From Cylindrotheca closterium (taxonomy: Eukaryota; Bacillariophyta; Bacillariophyceae; Bacillariales; Bacillariaceae): a stretch of DNA of 64,000 bases. The notes below the pieces were generated by a model, which searched no databases, was not told the origin of the DNA, and saw only the letters and a list, made by a program, of their open reading frames with translations. The position numbers were made by a program, and so were the translations under genes. Within the stretch, counting starts at the first letter, position 1; every line of letters begins with the position of its first letter. The DNA lies in NCBI GenBank assembly GCA_933822405.4, contig CAKOGP040002347.1, forward strand, positions 76,573-140,572, given 5' to 3'. This document shows, piece after piece, positions 28,981-38,551 of this stretch.

Positions 28981-29916
28981 TCAAATGATGCAGTCGCTCG
29001 AAAACTTGCTCCTCTTCGTCAACTTTTGTTCATTTTCGTATTGCTTCATGTCAATGTAGTCCTCAACAATTTCTTCAGTCTGTCTCCACCCACAAGATTC
29101 GAACTCCATTGGCAGATATTGTTCGTATCCCTCCATGAAAAAGTCACCCAACCGCTGCTCCTTGATAATGTGTACCTTCTTGGAGAAGGACTTTGAGAGC
29201 ATGGGTTTCATAACCTTCCAGATACGGCCGAACCATCGTGGAGGATTGACAATGAGAAACAGTTCCACCTTGGTTGGGACCATCTTCCCTTGCAAGGCTT
29301 CCATAAATTGAATGCAATAATCATGAGAGTAGTTCTTCATAGTCCAGTCTTCCAGATTGGCAATGAAAGCGACTCCATTGAGACATTCTTCCTTGGTTTG
29401 GGATAAGTCATTGAGAACATAGCACAGATTGTCAATTACATTCGAGGTCTTCATCTCTTCTGGTACGAAGCGACATGGCCGCATATACAAGACATTGCAC
29501 TTGAGGTCTCTAGTCTTGAGACCTGTAAGCGGAAATAGTGTTCTGGTTTGGAATTGAGCCAACAGATCGCCTGTCATTGTAAGGTGAAGGTAACGTTGAT
29601 GGTAAGCTTGGCAGATGGCTTTTAGCGCCTGGTCTTCGTTGAACGAATAAAAAGAAGAATATCGATAGACCGTTGCTTTGGAAACAGAGCTACCCAGGGA
29701 TGCTTCTTTCAATGCAATGTTGATGTTTTGAAGGGACTTGAGGAGTGAGTGTGATCCGTAGTTCATGCTGGACTTGTTGTTGGACGAATGGCGGGAGTTT
29801 GTCTGAGCAGAGAAATTGATTGTCGCATCCTTCCTTCCAGAGGGAGTCCGGCTCCTTGAAAAAAAAGATGGAAGTGCAGTTGTTCTGGTTGTAGACACTA
29901 TGCTTCGACCTGGCAT
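28981..29916 (-). CDS. CRAL-TRIO (Sec14-like) protein, array copy C
   Basis: 311 residues from MPGRSIVSTT. The N-terminal 60 residues are basic and Ser/Thr-rich. Helical domain: TVYRYSSFYSFNEDQALKAICQAY. The core shares long identical stretches with copies B and D: CYVLNDLSQTKEECLNGVAFIANLEDW, EALQGKMVPTKVELFLIV and NPPRWFGRIWKVMKPMLSKSFS. The signature carries Arg after NPP where B, D and E have Ser. The exit element is LPMEFESCG. It is followed by an acidic-aromatic helix (IVEDYIDMKQYENEQK) present in all copies. No intron. Confidence 0.87.
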   Translation of the reverse strand: MPGRSIVSTTRTTALPSFFSRSRTPSGRKDATINFSAQTNSRHSSNNKSSMNYGSHSLLKSLQNINIALKEASLGSSVSKATVYRYSSFYSFNEDQALKAICQAYHQRYLHLTMTGDLLAQFQTRTLFPLTGLKTRDLKCNVLYMRPCRFVPEEMKTSNVIDNLCYVLNDLSQTKEECLNGVAFIANLEDWTMKNYSHDYCIQFMEALQGKMVPTKVELFLIVNPPRWFGRIWKVMKPMLSKSFSKKVHIIKEQRLGDFFMEGYEQYLPMEFESCGWRQTEEIVEDYIDMKQYENEQKLTKRSKFSSDCII

Positions 29917-30632
29917 GTTTGTGTTTTGTATTTGATGTGTTTTTCCGAATTATGTGAGCTTCTCCATATTATGGGAAACGGTTTCAACCACAAAAATCAC
30001 GGACTTTCCTTCAAACCATTTTGACCTAGAATGAAGGAGCTATTTTCTCTGGTCGATCTCAATATTGTTGACCTTTTCACACAATGGAAACAGGAACGGC
30101 CGGGAAATAGAAATTTAACACTCAATTCTTGGGAGTAAATATTGATTTTCCCGGCCGTTCCAGGCCATTTTTAGAGACATATGACATACGTTTGGTAATA
30201 AAAAGGTGGTGACCCCAACCCTACAGTATCTTCAAATAGGACAGTACATCCCGCTACGTGCATACCTGAGCAGAAGAAATCATGAGCCTATAATACAACG
30301 AATAGATAAATCGGACGACGATCGTTTCGGTGGGGCTTTCCAACTTTTTGAAACATTTCGCAAAATGTGTATGAATACGGTATGTTTTAAAAATATATGG
30401 ATCACATACACGATCAAAACGGGCATATACCGGTAGAGTATAGCGCAGATTAGTTTTGTACACACGACCAGACTACTGAACTGCAGTCAGTACATGTATG
30501 TAGCTTCAGCAATATGATTCAGCTTCTTTCCTGACTATGATCCGATTGTATCATGAACGGTGGTGCACGTACAGAAAGATACGTATTTAGAACAAAGGTA
30601 GGTTACATGCATGTTTTCAATTATAGCTATGT
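29917..30632. other. Spacer between CRAL-TRIO copies C and D
   Basis: Holds the 15-bp inverted repeat at 30093-30161 and a TACCGGTA palindrome at 30428-30435. No open frame is convincing. Confidence 0.5.
30093..30161. repeat. 69-bp element with perfect 15-bp terminal inverted repeats
   Basis: The left arm GGAACGGCCGGGAAA (30093-30107) and right arm TTTCCCGGCCGTTCC (30147-30161) are exact reverse complements, separated by a 39-bp AT-rich loop. The arms are GC-rich against an AT-rich surround. It could be a minimal MITE-like element or a structured transcript. No target-site duplication is obvious. Confidence 0.85.
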
Positions 30633-31565
30633 TTATCCTCTAGGATGTATGAGCCTCAAGCCAGTATCCTTCTGGCTATCTTCATACTGCCTAAAGTCGA
30701 TGTAGTCATCAGTGATCTCTTCGGTTATTTTCCAACCAGCACTGAATTCGTCTGGTACGTACTGGTCGTACCCATCCATAAGAAATTCTCCAAGTCGATC
30801 TTCTTTGATCATGTGGACTTTCTTCGCAAAGGACTTGGATAGCATGGACTTCATGACCTTCCAGACACGGCCGAACCACGAAGGTGGATTGACAATGAGA
30901 AAGAGTTCCACCTTGGTTGGGACCATCTTCCCTTGCAAGGCTTGCATAAATTGAAAGCAATAATCATGCGAAAAGTTCTTCATGGTCCAATCATTCATGT
31001 TGGCAATGAACGCGACTCCGTTCTGACACTGATCCTTCGTTTGACTAAGATCATTCAGAACGTAGCACAGATTGTCAATTACCATCGTGGTCTTCATCTG
31101 TGATGGTACATAGCGACTCGGCCGCATATAGAATACATCACACTTCTTGTTTTTGGTCTTGAGGCCGGGAAGTGGAAAGAGAGTCTTGGTCTGCAGTTGT
31201 TTCATCAGAAAGCCTGACATGCGTAGGTTCATGTGTCGCGAGTCATGCTTCTGGAGTATATCCGTGAGTGCTTCGCTGTATTGGAAGTTATGGTAGCAAG
31301 CAAATCGAAAGATTTCGGCATCCGAAACGGAAGGCGAAGATGGACTGCTGAAATAATCCCTCAACTCGATGAGGCACTCGGTTGCACTTCGATCATGCGA
31401 ACTGCTGGAGTTTGAAAGTCTAGTCTCAAGTGTGTGCGATGAGAACGAATCATCTGTGTCGGCAGAGTGCGATCGCTTCTTCATCTGGTTGAAAGTTCGT
31501 CTTTTAAAGAAGCCTGGTGACTGGTGTGGCATCTCGATGGGTCTTCTACTAGTAGCAACTTCCAT
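30633..31565 (-). CDS. CRAL-TRIO (Sec14-like) protein, array copy D
   Basis: 310 residues from MEVATSRRP. The N-terminus is Ser-rich with basic patches (FFKRRTFNQMKKRSHS). Helical domain: EIFRFACYHNFQYSEALTDILQKH. Core: CYVLNDLSQTKDQCQNGVAFIANMNDWTMKNFSHDYCFQFMQ, QGKMVPTKVELFLIV, and NPPSWFGRVWKVMKSMLSKSF. The exit element VPDEFSAG is close to LPxExGG. Together with B, C and E it forms the most uniform group, so these four probably arose by recent tandem duplication. No intron or membrane segment. Confidence 0.87.
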   Translation of the reverse strand: MEVATSRRPIEMPHQSPGFFKRRTFNQMKKRSHSADTDDSFSSHTLETRLSNSSSSHDRSATECLIELRDYFSSPSSPSVSDAEIFRFACYHNFQYSEALTDILQKHDSRHMNLRMSGFLMKQLQTKTLFPLPGLKTKNKKCDVFYMRPSRYVPSQMKTTMVIDNLCYVLNDLSQTKDQCQNGVAFIANMNDWTMKNFSHDYCFQFMQALQGKMVPTKVELFLIVNPPSWFGRVWKVMKSMLSKSFAKKVHMIKEDRLGEFLMDGYDQYVPDEFSAGWKITEEITDDYIDFRQYEDSQKDTGLRLIHPRG

Positions 31566-32662
31566 GTTGATTTCTGTTTTGTGTGGAGAATTTATGAAAG
31601 GTATCTAGCAATATTGTGAGCGCGACGCAAAAATCGGGTTCGGAACCAGCTGACGTACGATTTCGGTTACAGATCAATCTTTCGCTGCTATGCAATAATT
31701 TGGACGGACAAAGGTCGGTTTCGGAGGTATTACAAAGCCGTTTTTCGTCCGTCCCTAAATGTTCGAAATGTCTATGACACAATGGGACATGAAGCAACAT
31801 GTGAAGTCTTGTTTTCGTACCAACATATATATGGTAGGCTACAGTTCATTTGGAGAAGTGTTTCTGCGCACACTTAGATGTTGACCATTCGGCTTGTGAA
31901 CACAGAACTTTTAGATCGTAGTTCAACACGAACGCTCATTTATTGATCAGACGATACTTCAGCTCTTGAGAAACTTCGGCTCGTACACAAAGCTCCGACG
32001 CACCGTCAAATTTTCGATTGCGCGAAGCTCGTTTCGCTTCACCACCAACACCCAACAGCAATGTTCCTCATGGCAGAACAACTTCTGCCCCCATGTAGGT
32101 ACGATAAAGTACTGTAGATCCCCCGGAGAAAAATAAGGGGGAAGAGGAAGAAAAGGGAAGGAAAGAAGAAAACGAAGAGAGCAGAAAAGAGGAGAGAGCA
32201 ACAGGATTGCAATGAAGGGTCTCTAAAAACATAGTATTGGTCACATGCATAACGGTAGCGTCGCAAGACGATATACTCTATGATCCTGGCTAATGCACGG
32301 ATTTTCAAACACTTTGAACTTGCAGCATATATTATATTCGAAGAAGAGGTCACATTTGAATCACAGGACTGCTCACCAGGTACTAGAGTAGTTCGTACGT
32401 GGACTTCACCTCTCAGCTACAGTACTGTAGGTATTAACGCAGTAACTGGTGGTGCAAACGCCGTTTTCGGCACCAGTTCTGGTGGGTGCAAATGCTACTA
32501 CAGTAGGAATTGAATGATTATTGTACAGTATGAATATCTAAAATACATGGTTTATAGTTTACTGCTGCCCCATGAGTGTACAGTTAGTTCCCTTTTAAAA
32601 TGATTGATTGATTGATCGATCTCTCAATAACCGACGGCACGATTGTCGGTCTCCTCGCTGCC
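31566..32662. other. Spacer between CRAL-TRIO copies D and E
   Basis: Contains an imperfect terminal inverted repeat at 31698-31758 (core GGACGGAC / GTCCGTCC) and a purine-rich tract near 32130-32200 (GGAAGAGGAAGAAAAGGGAAGG). A frame on the minus strand at 31959-32353 is a byproduct of that biased stretch. Confidence 0.4.
31698..31758. repeat. Short inverted-repeat element (8-bp perfect core arms)
   Basis: GGACGGAC (31702-31709) and GTCCGTCC (31747-31754) are exact reverse complements, flanked by ATTT and AAAT that extend the pairing imperfectly. The overall size of about 60 bp is close to the element at 30093-30161, but the sequences differ. Confidence 0.5.
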
Positions 32663-33589
32663 TCATCGATCGTCATGGTAAAACTTGAGATCTTCGTAAT
32701 CTTCATATAGTTCGTCCGTATCTTTCAATCCAGAGTGGAACTCATCTGGAAGGTACTCTTCGTATCCATTCATGAGGAATTCTCCTAATCGATCTTCCTT
32801 GATGATTCGGATCTTCTTTGCAAACGACCTGGAGAGCATGGGCCTGACAAGCTTCCAAATACGCCCAAACCACGAAGGTGGATTGACAATGAGAAATAGT
32901 TGGACCTTGGTTGGGACCATCTTTCCTTGCAATGCTTGCATGAATTGAGAGCAATAGTCTTGAGAAAAGTTCTTCATGGTCCAATCATTCATGTTGGCAA
33001 CGAACGCAACTCCATTGTGACATTGTATCTTGGTTCGACTGAGGTCGTTCAGAACAAAGCACAAGTTATCAATGAGATCTGAGGTTTTCATCTCGGAAGG
33101 AATGTAGCGACTTGGCCGCATATAGAAAACGTCGCATTTGCCGTCCTTTGTCTTCATCTTGGGAAGCGGAAATATTGTCTTGGTTTGGAATTGGAGCAAC
33201 AAATCTCCTTCCATTTGCAGGCGAAGGCGTTTGTTTGAGTCGTAATCTTCCAGGGCTTCGAGTGCATCATAGTAATCGAATCTGTAGAAGTTTGCGAATC
33301 GGAATATGGTGATATCTGAGATGGGCCTAATGGTAGTCTGGGAGACATACTTCTTGAGCCTTTTCAGGCATTGAGCTTTCGTGTTTATCTTCTTGTGCTG
33401 GCTAACCGAGAGAATCTTGTTGTTCAACAGCCGTGACGAAGAGGAGGAGGAAGGCACTCCGCTCTCGCTACTGCTAAAGGACGCGCTCAACGTTGAGGCA
33501 TCTGATTTGGTCTCTACTGATCTCTTGAAGATTTGTCCCGGCGAGAAAACTGGGGATCGTACAAGACTGATTTCCATTCCTTTGTTCAT
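32663..33589 (-). CDS. CRAL-TRIO (Sec14-like) protein, array copy E
   Basis: 308 residues from the ATG at 33589 (MNKGMEISLVRS). The frame is open upstream to 33730 with another ATG there, but the extra 47 residues have no counterpart in the other copies. The N-terminus carries a Ser-rich run (SASFSSSESGVPSSSSSS). Helical domain: TIFRFANFYRFDYYDALEALEDY. Core: CFVLNDLSRTKIQCHNGVAFVANMNDW, MQALQGKMVPTKVQLFLIV, NPPSWFGRIWKLVRPMLSRSFAKK. Exit element: LPDEFHSG. It is the last minus-strand copy before the assembly gap and strand switch. Confidence 0.86.
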   Translation of the reverse strand: MNKGMEISLVRSPVFSPGQIFKRSVETKSDASTLSASFSSSESGVPSSSSSSRLLNNKILSVSQHKKINTKAQCLKRLKKYVSQTTIRPISDITIFRFANFYRFDYYDALEALEDYDSNKRLRLQMEGDLLLQFQTKTIFPLPKMKTKDGKCDVFYMRPSRYIPSEMKTSDLIDNLCFVLNDLSRTKIQCHNGVAFVANMNDWTMKNFSQDYCSQFMQALQGKMVPTKVQLFLIVNPPSWFGRIWKLVRPMLSRSFAKKIRIIKEDRLGEFLMNGYEEYLPDEFHSGLKDTDELYEDYEDLKFYHDDR

Positions 33590-34252
33590 CTTTTTGGATT
33601 CTGTGTTTTGTGAGACTTTGGGAAGAAGTTTTTGATCTTGTGATTTTTTTATTTGAGAGAGCCAAAAAATGTAAAACATATTCTTTACCGGTTTTTCAGT
33701 TGACGTTTCCGACGGCGTCCGGAAATACATAGAGGTTCAACCATTTGAAACGATCTGATTGGGCAGTCTGGTCAGACACAGAAACATGGGATGGAAGAAG
33801 TTCGACTTGCAAGGGCTAACTCCTCCATGGCGAATCGACGGGACTAAATACAACGTTAAAATCACGATGAAACAATGCCACAATAATTTATTGATTTCCA
33901 CAAATCCACGACAACTTAACGAACTTGTTCGTAGCATACGCATTCAGATTTATCAAGTCGTACATATGTTTGCTTCCGCGGAGTTACCTTAAAGTTCTGA
34001 TCAACATACGAGGTTGTTGAAGTACTTGTAAGGAAGAATCGCGAATGAATGTTTAGTTCCCGTCACCTCTAATATAATGATCTCACACCAAGCGTCCCAT
34101 GGTCAGGCTACGGTACCTCCTGGTACACCGGAGATAGAGGGCCCATAAAGAGTACTATACCAGGTACCTGTTACCCTAGCCATTTTCGCTTCGTCTTCAT
34201 TTTTCATGGACCGGTATGTTATGTGTCAAATCGGGTTTTCGTTTGGATTATT

Positions 34253-34691
34253 NNNNNNNNNNNNNNNNNNNNNNNNNNNNNNNNNNNNNNNNNNNNNNNN
34301 NNNNNNNNNNNNNNNNNNNNNNNNNNNNNNNNNNNNNNNNNNNNNNNNNNNNNNNNNNNNNNNNNNNNNNNNNNNNNNNNNNNNNNNNNNNNNNNNNNNN
34401 NNNNNNNNNNNNNNNNNNNNNNNNNNNNNNNNNNNNNNNNNNNNNNNNNNNNNNNNNNNNNNNNNNNNNNNNNNNNNNNNNNNNNNNNNNNNNNNNNNNN
34501 NNNNNNNNNNNNNNNNNNNNNNNNNNNNNNNNNNNNNNNNNNNNNNNNNNNNNNNNNNNNNNNNNNNNNNNNNNNNNNNNNNNNNNNNNNNNNNNNNNNN
34601 NNNNNNNNNNNNNNNNNNNNNNNNNNNNNNNNNNNNNNNNNNNNNNNNNNNNNNNNNNNNNNNNNNNNNNNNNNNNNNNNNNNNNNNNNNN
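34253..34691. other. Assembly gap (439 N)
   Basis: A run of N between CRAL-TRIO copies E and F. Any frame spanning it is artificial. The true length and content are unknown; being inside a paralogous array it may hide a collapsed or missing copy. Confidence 0.99.
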
Positions 34692-34817
34692 GCAGTTCTA
34701 CTGAAGAAGGAGATGACCCCCCACCCAAATCCCAACGGGAGTAGTCATCATTAGATTCCCCACCCTCTCTTGGAACTTGGGGTCCGAGTTCAGAGAAATC
34801 GTTGCCATTCTGTATCC

Positions 34818-34850
34818 AAGAAGTCGGGTCGAAACGGTACCCGACTTCTT
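34818..34850. repeat. Perfect 12-bp stem, 9-nt loop hairpin
   Basis: AAGAAGTCGGGT (34818-34829) and ACCCGACTTCTT (34839-34850) are exact reverse complements around a 9-nt loop, about 125 bp from the assembly gap. Confidence 0.85.
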
Positions 34851-35381
34851 CACACAAGTTGAAGTGGTTACACCAACTTCAATGTAACTGACAGAGGTTT
34901 TTGGGTAAATAAATAGACCTTTACGATGGGGTAGAGAACCATTCCCGTTCCACGATCGTTTGGAACCTATCCGACATATGGACGATGATGTTGACCCCCG
35001 AAACGGTTTAGGATCGACATTCGCTGGAGATGCTTACGACTAGCATGGAAGCTCCTCTTTAAATGCTATTTGTCCGTAATGCTAGCAGTGGGCGGTTTTG
35101 ACACTTTTCTTTTGAACATTCGTGGAACGTCTGATAAATCTTCGCTGAAAGAAGGTGCTCGCAGCTGAGATGGGATGAAATCAAACTTTCTCCGTTACAT
35201 AACAACACGAGAAACGACTCTCCCCACGACATGAAGAAACGAGCAAACGACCCCCGAAAAGAGTCATTCCCGGCTTGTGGGCGTAAATGCCATTCGTTTG
35301 AGAAGAGCGAGAAGATTCATCGACCTTTTCATCACTTTTTCATAAAATCTATTTTCATCTCTTTTCGTACGAATCGCAACT

Positions 35382-36230
35382 ATGAGTTCACTCGTCATGC
35401 CCAAGTTTCGTCTTGGCAGAAGCCACACCACTCATTCCAAAGATGGCACTGATACGTCTTTTACATCAGCATCGGGCGGATCTGATGAGATGCACCTTGC
35501 TACCAAGCACGCCGAGGCTATCTGCCTCAGAGATATCAAAGACTGCTTTCGCAAGTTTGGCATCCGCCTTCCAGACGAAACCGTCTTTCGATATGCCAGC
35601 TTTTACAACTTCGATGCCGAACTAGCCATCGATGGCATCCATGAGGATAACGGAAACCCGTATCTGAAACTCAAGATGGAAGACTTGGAAGAACAGTTTG
35701 AATCCAACGCTGTATTCCCTCTCCCCAAGCTACGAACTCGCAAGAATGACTCGGAGATCATCTACATGAAACCCGCTCGATTCAATGCTAACGAAGGAGA
35801 CAGTGAGAAACTCATTGAAAGTCTTTGCTATGTTCTCAACGACTTGAGCCAAACTGTGGAACAATGTAGGAACGGAGTCACAGTGATTGCGGATATGCAA
35901 GATGTCACAAAAGAGAACTTTAGCAAGGATCACTGCGCGAAACTGATGCAAGCGCTTCAAGGTACTATGGTCCCAACTCGTGTGGAGGCTTTTATTATCG
36001 TCTCACCGCCATCGTGGTTCAGCAAAGTCTTCAAATGGATGAAATCTAAGGTGTCGAAAGACTTTTTGAAAAGGGTTCATCTCACCCAACAAGATCAACT
36101 GCCCCATTTCCTGATGGATGATTACGAAATGTATTTGCCCGATGATTTATGTCAAGGACGAGCCGTTGCGTCCGAGATCTGCGAGGATTATATGGACCTC
36201 AAGGTTATCGAAGAGACAAAACAACGATAA
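35382..36230 (+). CDS. CRAL-TRIO (Sec14-like) protein, array copy F
   Basis: 282 residues from MSSLVMPKFRLG, the shortest copy. Helical domain: TVFRYASFYNFDAELAIDGIHEDNG. Core: CYVLNDLSQTVEQCRNGVTVIADMQDVTKENF, MQALQGTMVPTRVEAFIIV, and a signature SPPSWFSKVFKWMKSKVS where the usual Asn of NPP is Ser. The exit element is LPDDLCQGR. It is the first plus-strand copy, so the array switches orientation between E and F. Sequence is intermediate between the B-E group and the G/H pair. No intron. Confidence 0.84.
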   Translation: MSSLVMPKFRLGRSHTTHSKDGTDTSFTSASGGSDEMHLATKHAEAICLRDIKDCFRKFGIRLPDETVFRYASFYNFDAELAIDGIHEDNGNPYLKLKMEDLEEQFESNAVFPLPKLRTRKNDSEIIYMKPARFNANEGDSEKLIESLCYVLNDLSQTVEQCRNGVTVIADMQDVTKENFSKDHCAKLMQALQGTMVPTRVEAFIIVSPPSWFSKVFKWMKSKVSKDFLKRVHLTQQDQLPHFLMDDYEMYLPDDLCQGRAVASEICEDYMDLKVIEETKQR

Positions 36231-37577
36231 CAAACAAACAGGGCGATTACTACTAGCAGATATTCAACAATCTGAAAAGGGGATAAGGGACGATTGGGAA
36301 CACTAAAACACACAGTATGTTAAAATTATAAACTAGAACATGTACAGCATCAACAGCATTACAATATAATTGATTAGACTTGCTATTATCTACCTACTCT
36401 TCTTCCAGCGAAACATCGATTGCTTTGTGGAGTCATGAGTGCGTCATGAGCCGTTGAAGTTCGTGATGTCAGGAAATGACAATTATTCATCATCGGACCA
36501 GCACGAAGCTTGAACTCTACCGGTACAGCAATTTCCCATCTGCTTGTAGACGTGGTTTGGGTCCATGTTTTCGGTGATGTCTCCACGGTCCTTGATAAGT
36601 TTCTTGAGCTCTTTTTTCGCATCGCTGGTGCTGACTGCAATACGGTACAGTACCGGTAAGCTTGGTACTAAACTTAAATATTCCAAAGAGGATATGCACT
36701 TCTGCTGTATCCTTACAAAAAGGAAGAAGGTTCGCTGCAGCATTGATGCGGAATGTATTGTTGTACTGTTAATCGTTTGGACAGGATACGTCATAGTGAG
36801 GCAGAATAACAAGAATTTGTAGATCAAGCACAATCCATAACATCTTTTTCAGCAATGTCTGCACCATCGCTGATCTTCTCAAATGTCTGAACGTCCGGAA
36901 TAGTCACTTGGAGTTACAACATCTACTCGATTATGACTGCTGCCAATATCCAAGTGATCAGAAGGTTCTGTGTTGTGAATGCTTCCATTCCCCCCACGAG
37001 TACCGGTTAGAAGAATATGAGAAGGATGCAAATGAGAACGAGAAATTGCACAGCGTAGCAAGTCTCGCTTTAAAATGTGCCATAAGTAGTATTACATGGG
37101 CAAGACTTGCGATGATACATTTCCTGTGAGTAATGTACCTGTACATGAATGGTCTTCTCAAATGTCTCACTGTCGCTTAGATTTATAAAAGAGATATTAC
37201 TAGTATAGAATAATAGTCTTGGGTAATGGTTCCAAAGCTGCCAATGACATGTGTATCGCTTTGTGGGATTCCGGTGACTGCTTCTATTTCCTGCTGACTG
37301 CCAAGGGTTCTCTTTCCGTGCGTCAGGAAAGTGAAATTCAACTAATTTCATGTCCGGGCGAAGTCATACGCGAACATAGTGACCAAATGTCCCATGAGCA
37401 ATATTGGGACATTCGGAAAACTCACGATCGATTTGGATTTCCCATAAGTATTTTTAGCCGTACTTCGCCTCTCACAGATTCTTGACAGTTCTGACGGTCA
37501 CAATAATGAGGCATTGCAAAAAACAAAAACATTCTTTACCTTACCGGTATTCATAAAATCCCACTAGACCCAAAACT
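36231..37577. other. Spacer between CRAL-TRIO copies F and G
   Basis: Contains three TACCGGTA palindromes, at 36518-36525, 36651-36658 and 37542-37549, the last only 29 bp before the copy G start codon. A minus-strand frame at 36483-36833 includes DAKKELKKLIKDRGDITENMD, which could be an exon of an unknown or decayed gene. It is not called. Confidence 0.4.
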
Positions 37578-38551
37578 ATGCTGAAACTAACATTGAAAAC
37601 CAGGAGGAGTGGCCATCATGCTTCCGAGGCGTCGTCTATCGATACTTCTTTCGCGAGTTCCGATGACTTGATGCTTGCAAGGCCGGAGAGCTTCAACGTG
37701 AAGAACCACTTTAGTCCAAAGGAACTGGAATGTATTGAACAGCTAAGCGCCGCCTGCTTTAGTGAAAATCGACATGTTTCAAACGAATTGATTATTCGTT
37801 ACGCTGTGTACCACAACTTTAACTATGGCAAGGCCAAGGACGCCATCGACAAGGGATACACCTACAGCTACCTGTACCTGGAATTGGAAGGCGAACTGTT
37901 GCGATACGTTATGAATTCCATGGTATGTTTCCCTCTCTCAGGACTGAAGAGTCGAAAGACAGGATCAGAAGTCTTCTATTTCCACCCATCCCGATACATA
38001 CCGACATCCAGAAACAATCACCTCCTGCTGGACAACATGTGCTATGTATTGAATGATATGAGCAGGACTATCGATCAATGCCGAAACGGGGTTGTGATGA
38101 TAGTGAATATGGAAGGCTACTCCATGAAGAACTTTCATAACGATACTCAGATGAAGATGACCCGAATCACAGAAGGTCACGTGGTCCCCACTCGTATTGT
38201 CGATATTCTCATTGTTAATCCCCCCAAGGTGAGTCAGTCAGTCATTTGCCACCACACCTATTGAATTCTCCACCCTTTCTCACCGCTACTGCTTTTTGCA
38301 ATTCTTGTAATCAAAAGTTTTTCAAACGACTTTGGAAGGTGGTCAAGCCTGCGTTCTCCAAGACCTACAAGAAGCGAATCCACATTATCAGCAATGACAA
38401 GCTTGGAAACTATCTGATGGATGGCTTCGAAGAATATCTTCCGGACGAATTCATGGGATGGAGGAGTACCCAAGAGATGGCGATTGATTACTGCGATTTG
38501 AAGCAATACGAGGAGCGGCAACAGAGCCCCTTGTCATCCTCATCATCATAG
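37578..38551 (+). CDS. CRAL-TRIO (Sec14-like) protein, array copy G (two exons)
   Basis: Exon 1 is 37578-38228, the intron 38229-38317 (GTGAGT...AAAAG, 89 bp, phase 0), and exon 2 38318-38551; the product is 294 residues. The intron falls inside the signature, giving IVNPPK|FFKRLWKVVKPAF, and the fit to copy H across the junction (NPPPFFERIWKIVRPAF) supports it. Helical domain: LIIRYAVYHNFNYGKAKDAIDKGY. Core: CYVLNDMSRTIDQCRNGVVMIVNMEGYSMKNFHNDTQMKMTRITEG. Exit element: YLPDEFMGW. G and H form a clear sub-pair. This is the only copy in the array that needs an intron. Confidence 0.85.

Larger units (their letters stand above)
33590..35381. other. Spacer containing the assembly gap and the strand switch
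   Basis: On the left are GGTACC-rich words (GGTACCTCCTGGTACACC and CCAGGTACCTG near 34112-34170). On the right a 12-bp-stem hairpin lies at 34818-34850. A minus-strand open frame from about 34878 to the gap edge (with VGYRFDPTSWIQNG) has no start codon; it may be the end of a missing gene. Confidence 0.45.

Noticed and set aside
34206..34857. Several long open frames through 34253-34691
   Set aside because: They exist only because the gap is N; there is no sequence behind them.
36483..36833. 116-codon minus-strand frame between CRAL-TRIO copies F and G
   Set aside because: One stretch looks helical, but there is no start context, family or splice support; too weak to call.
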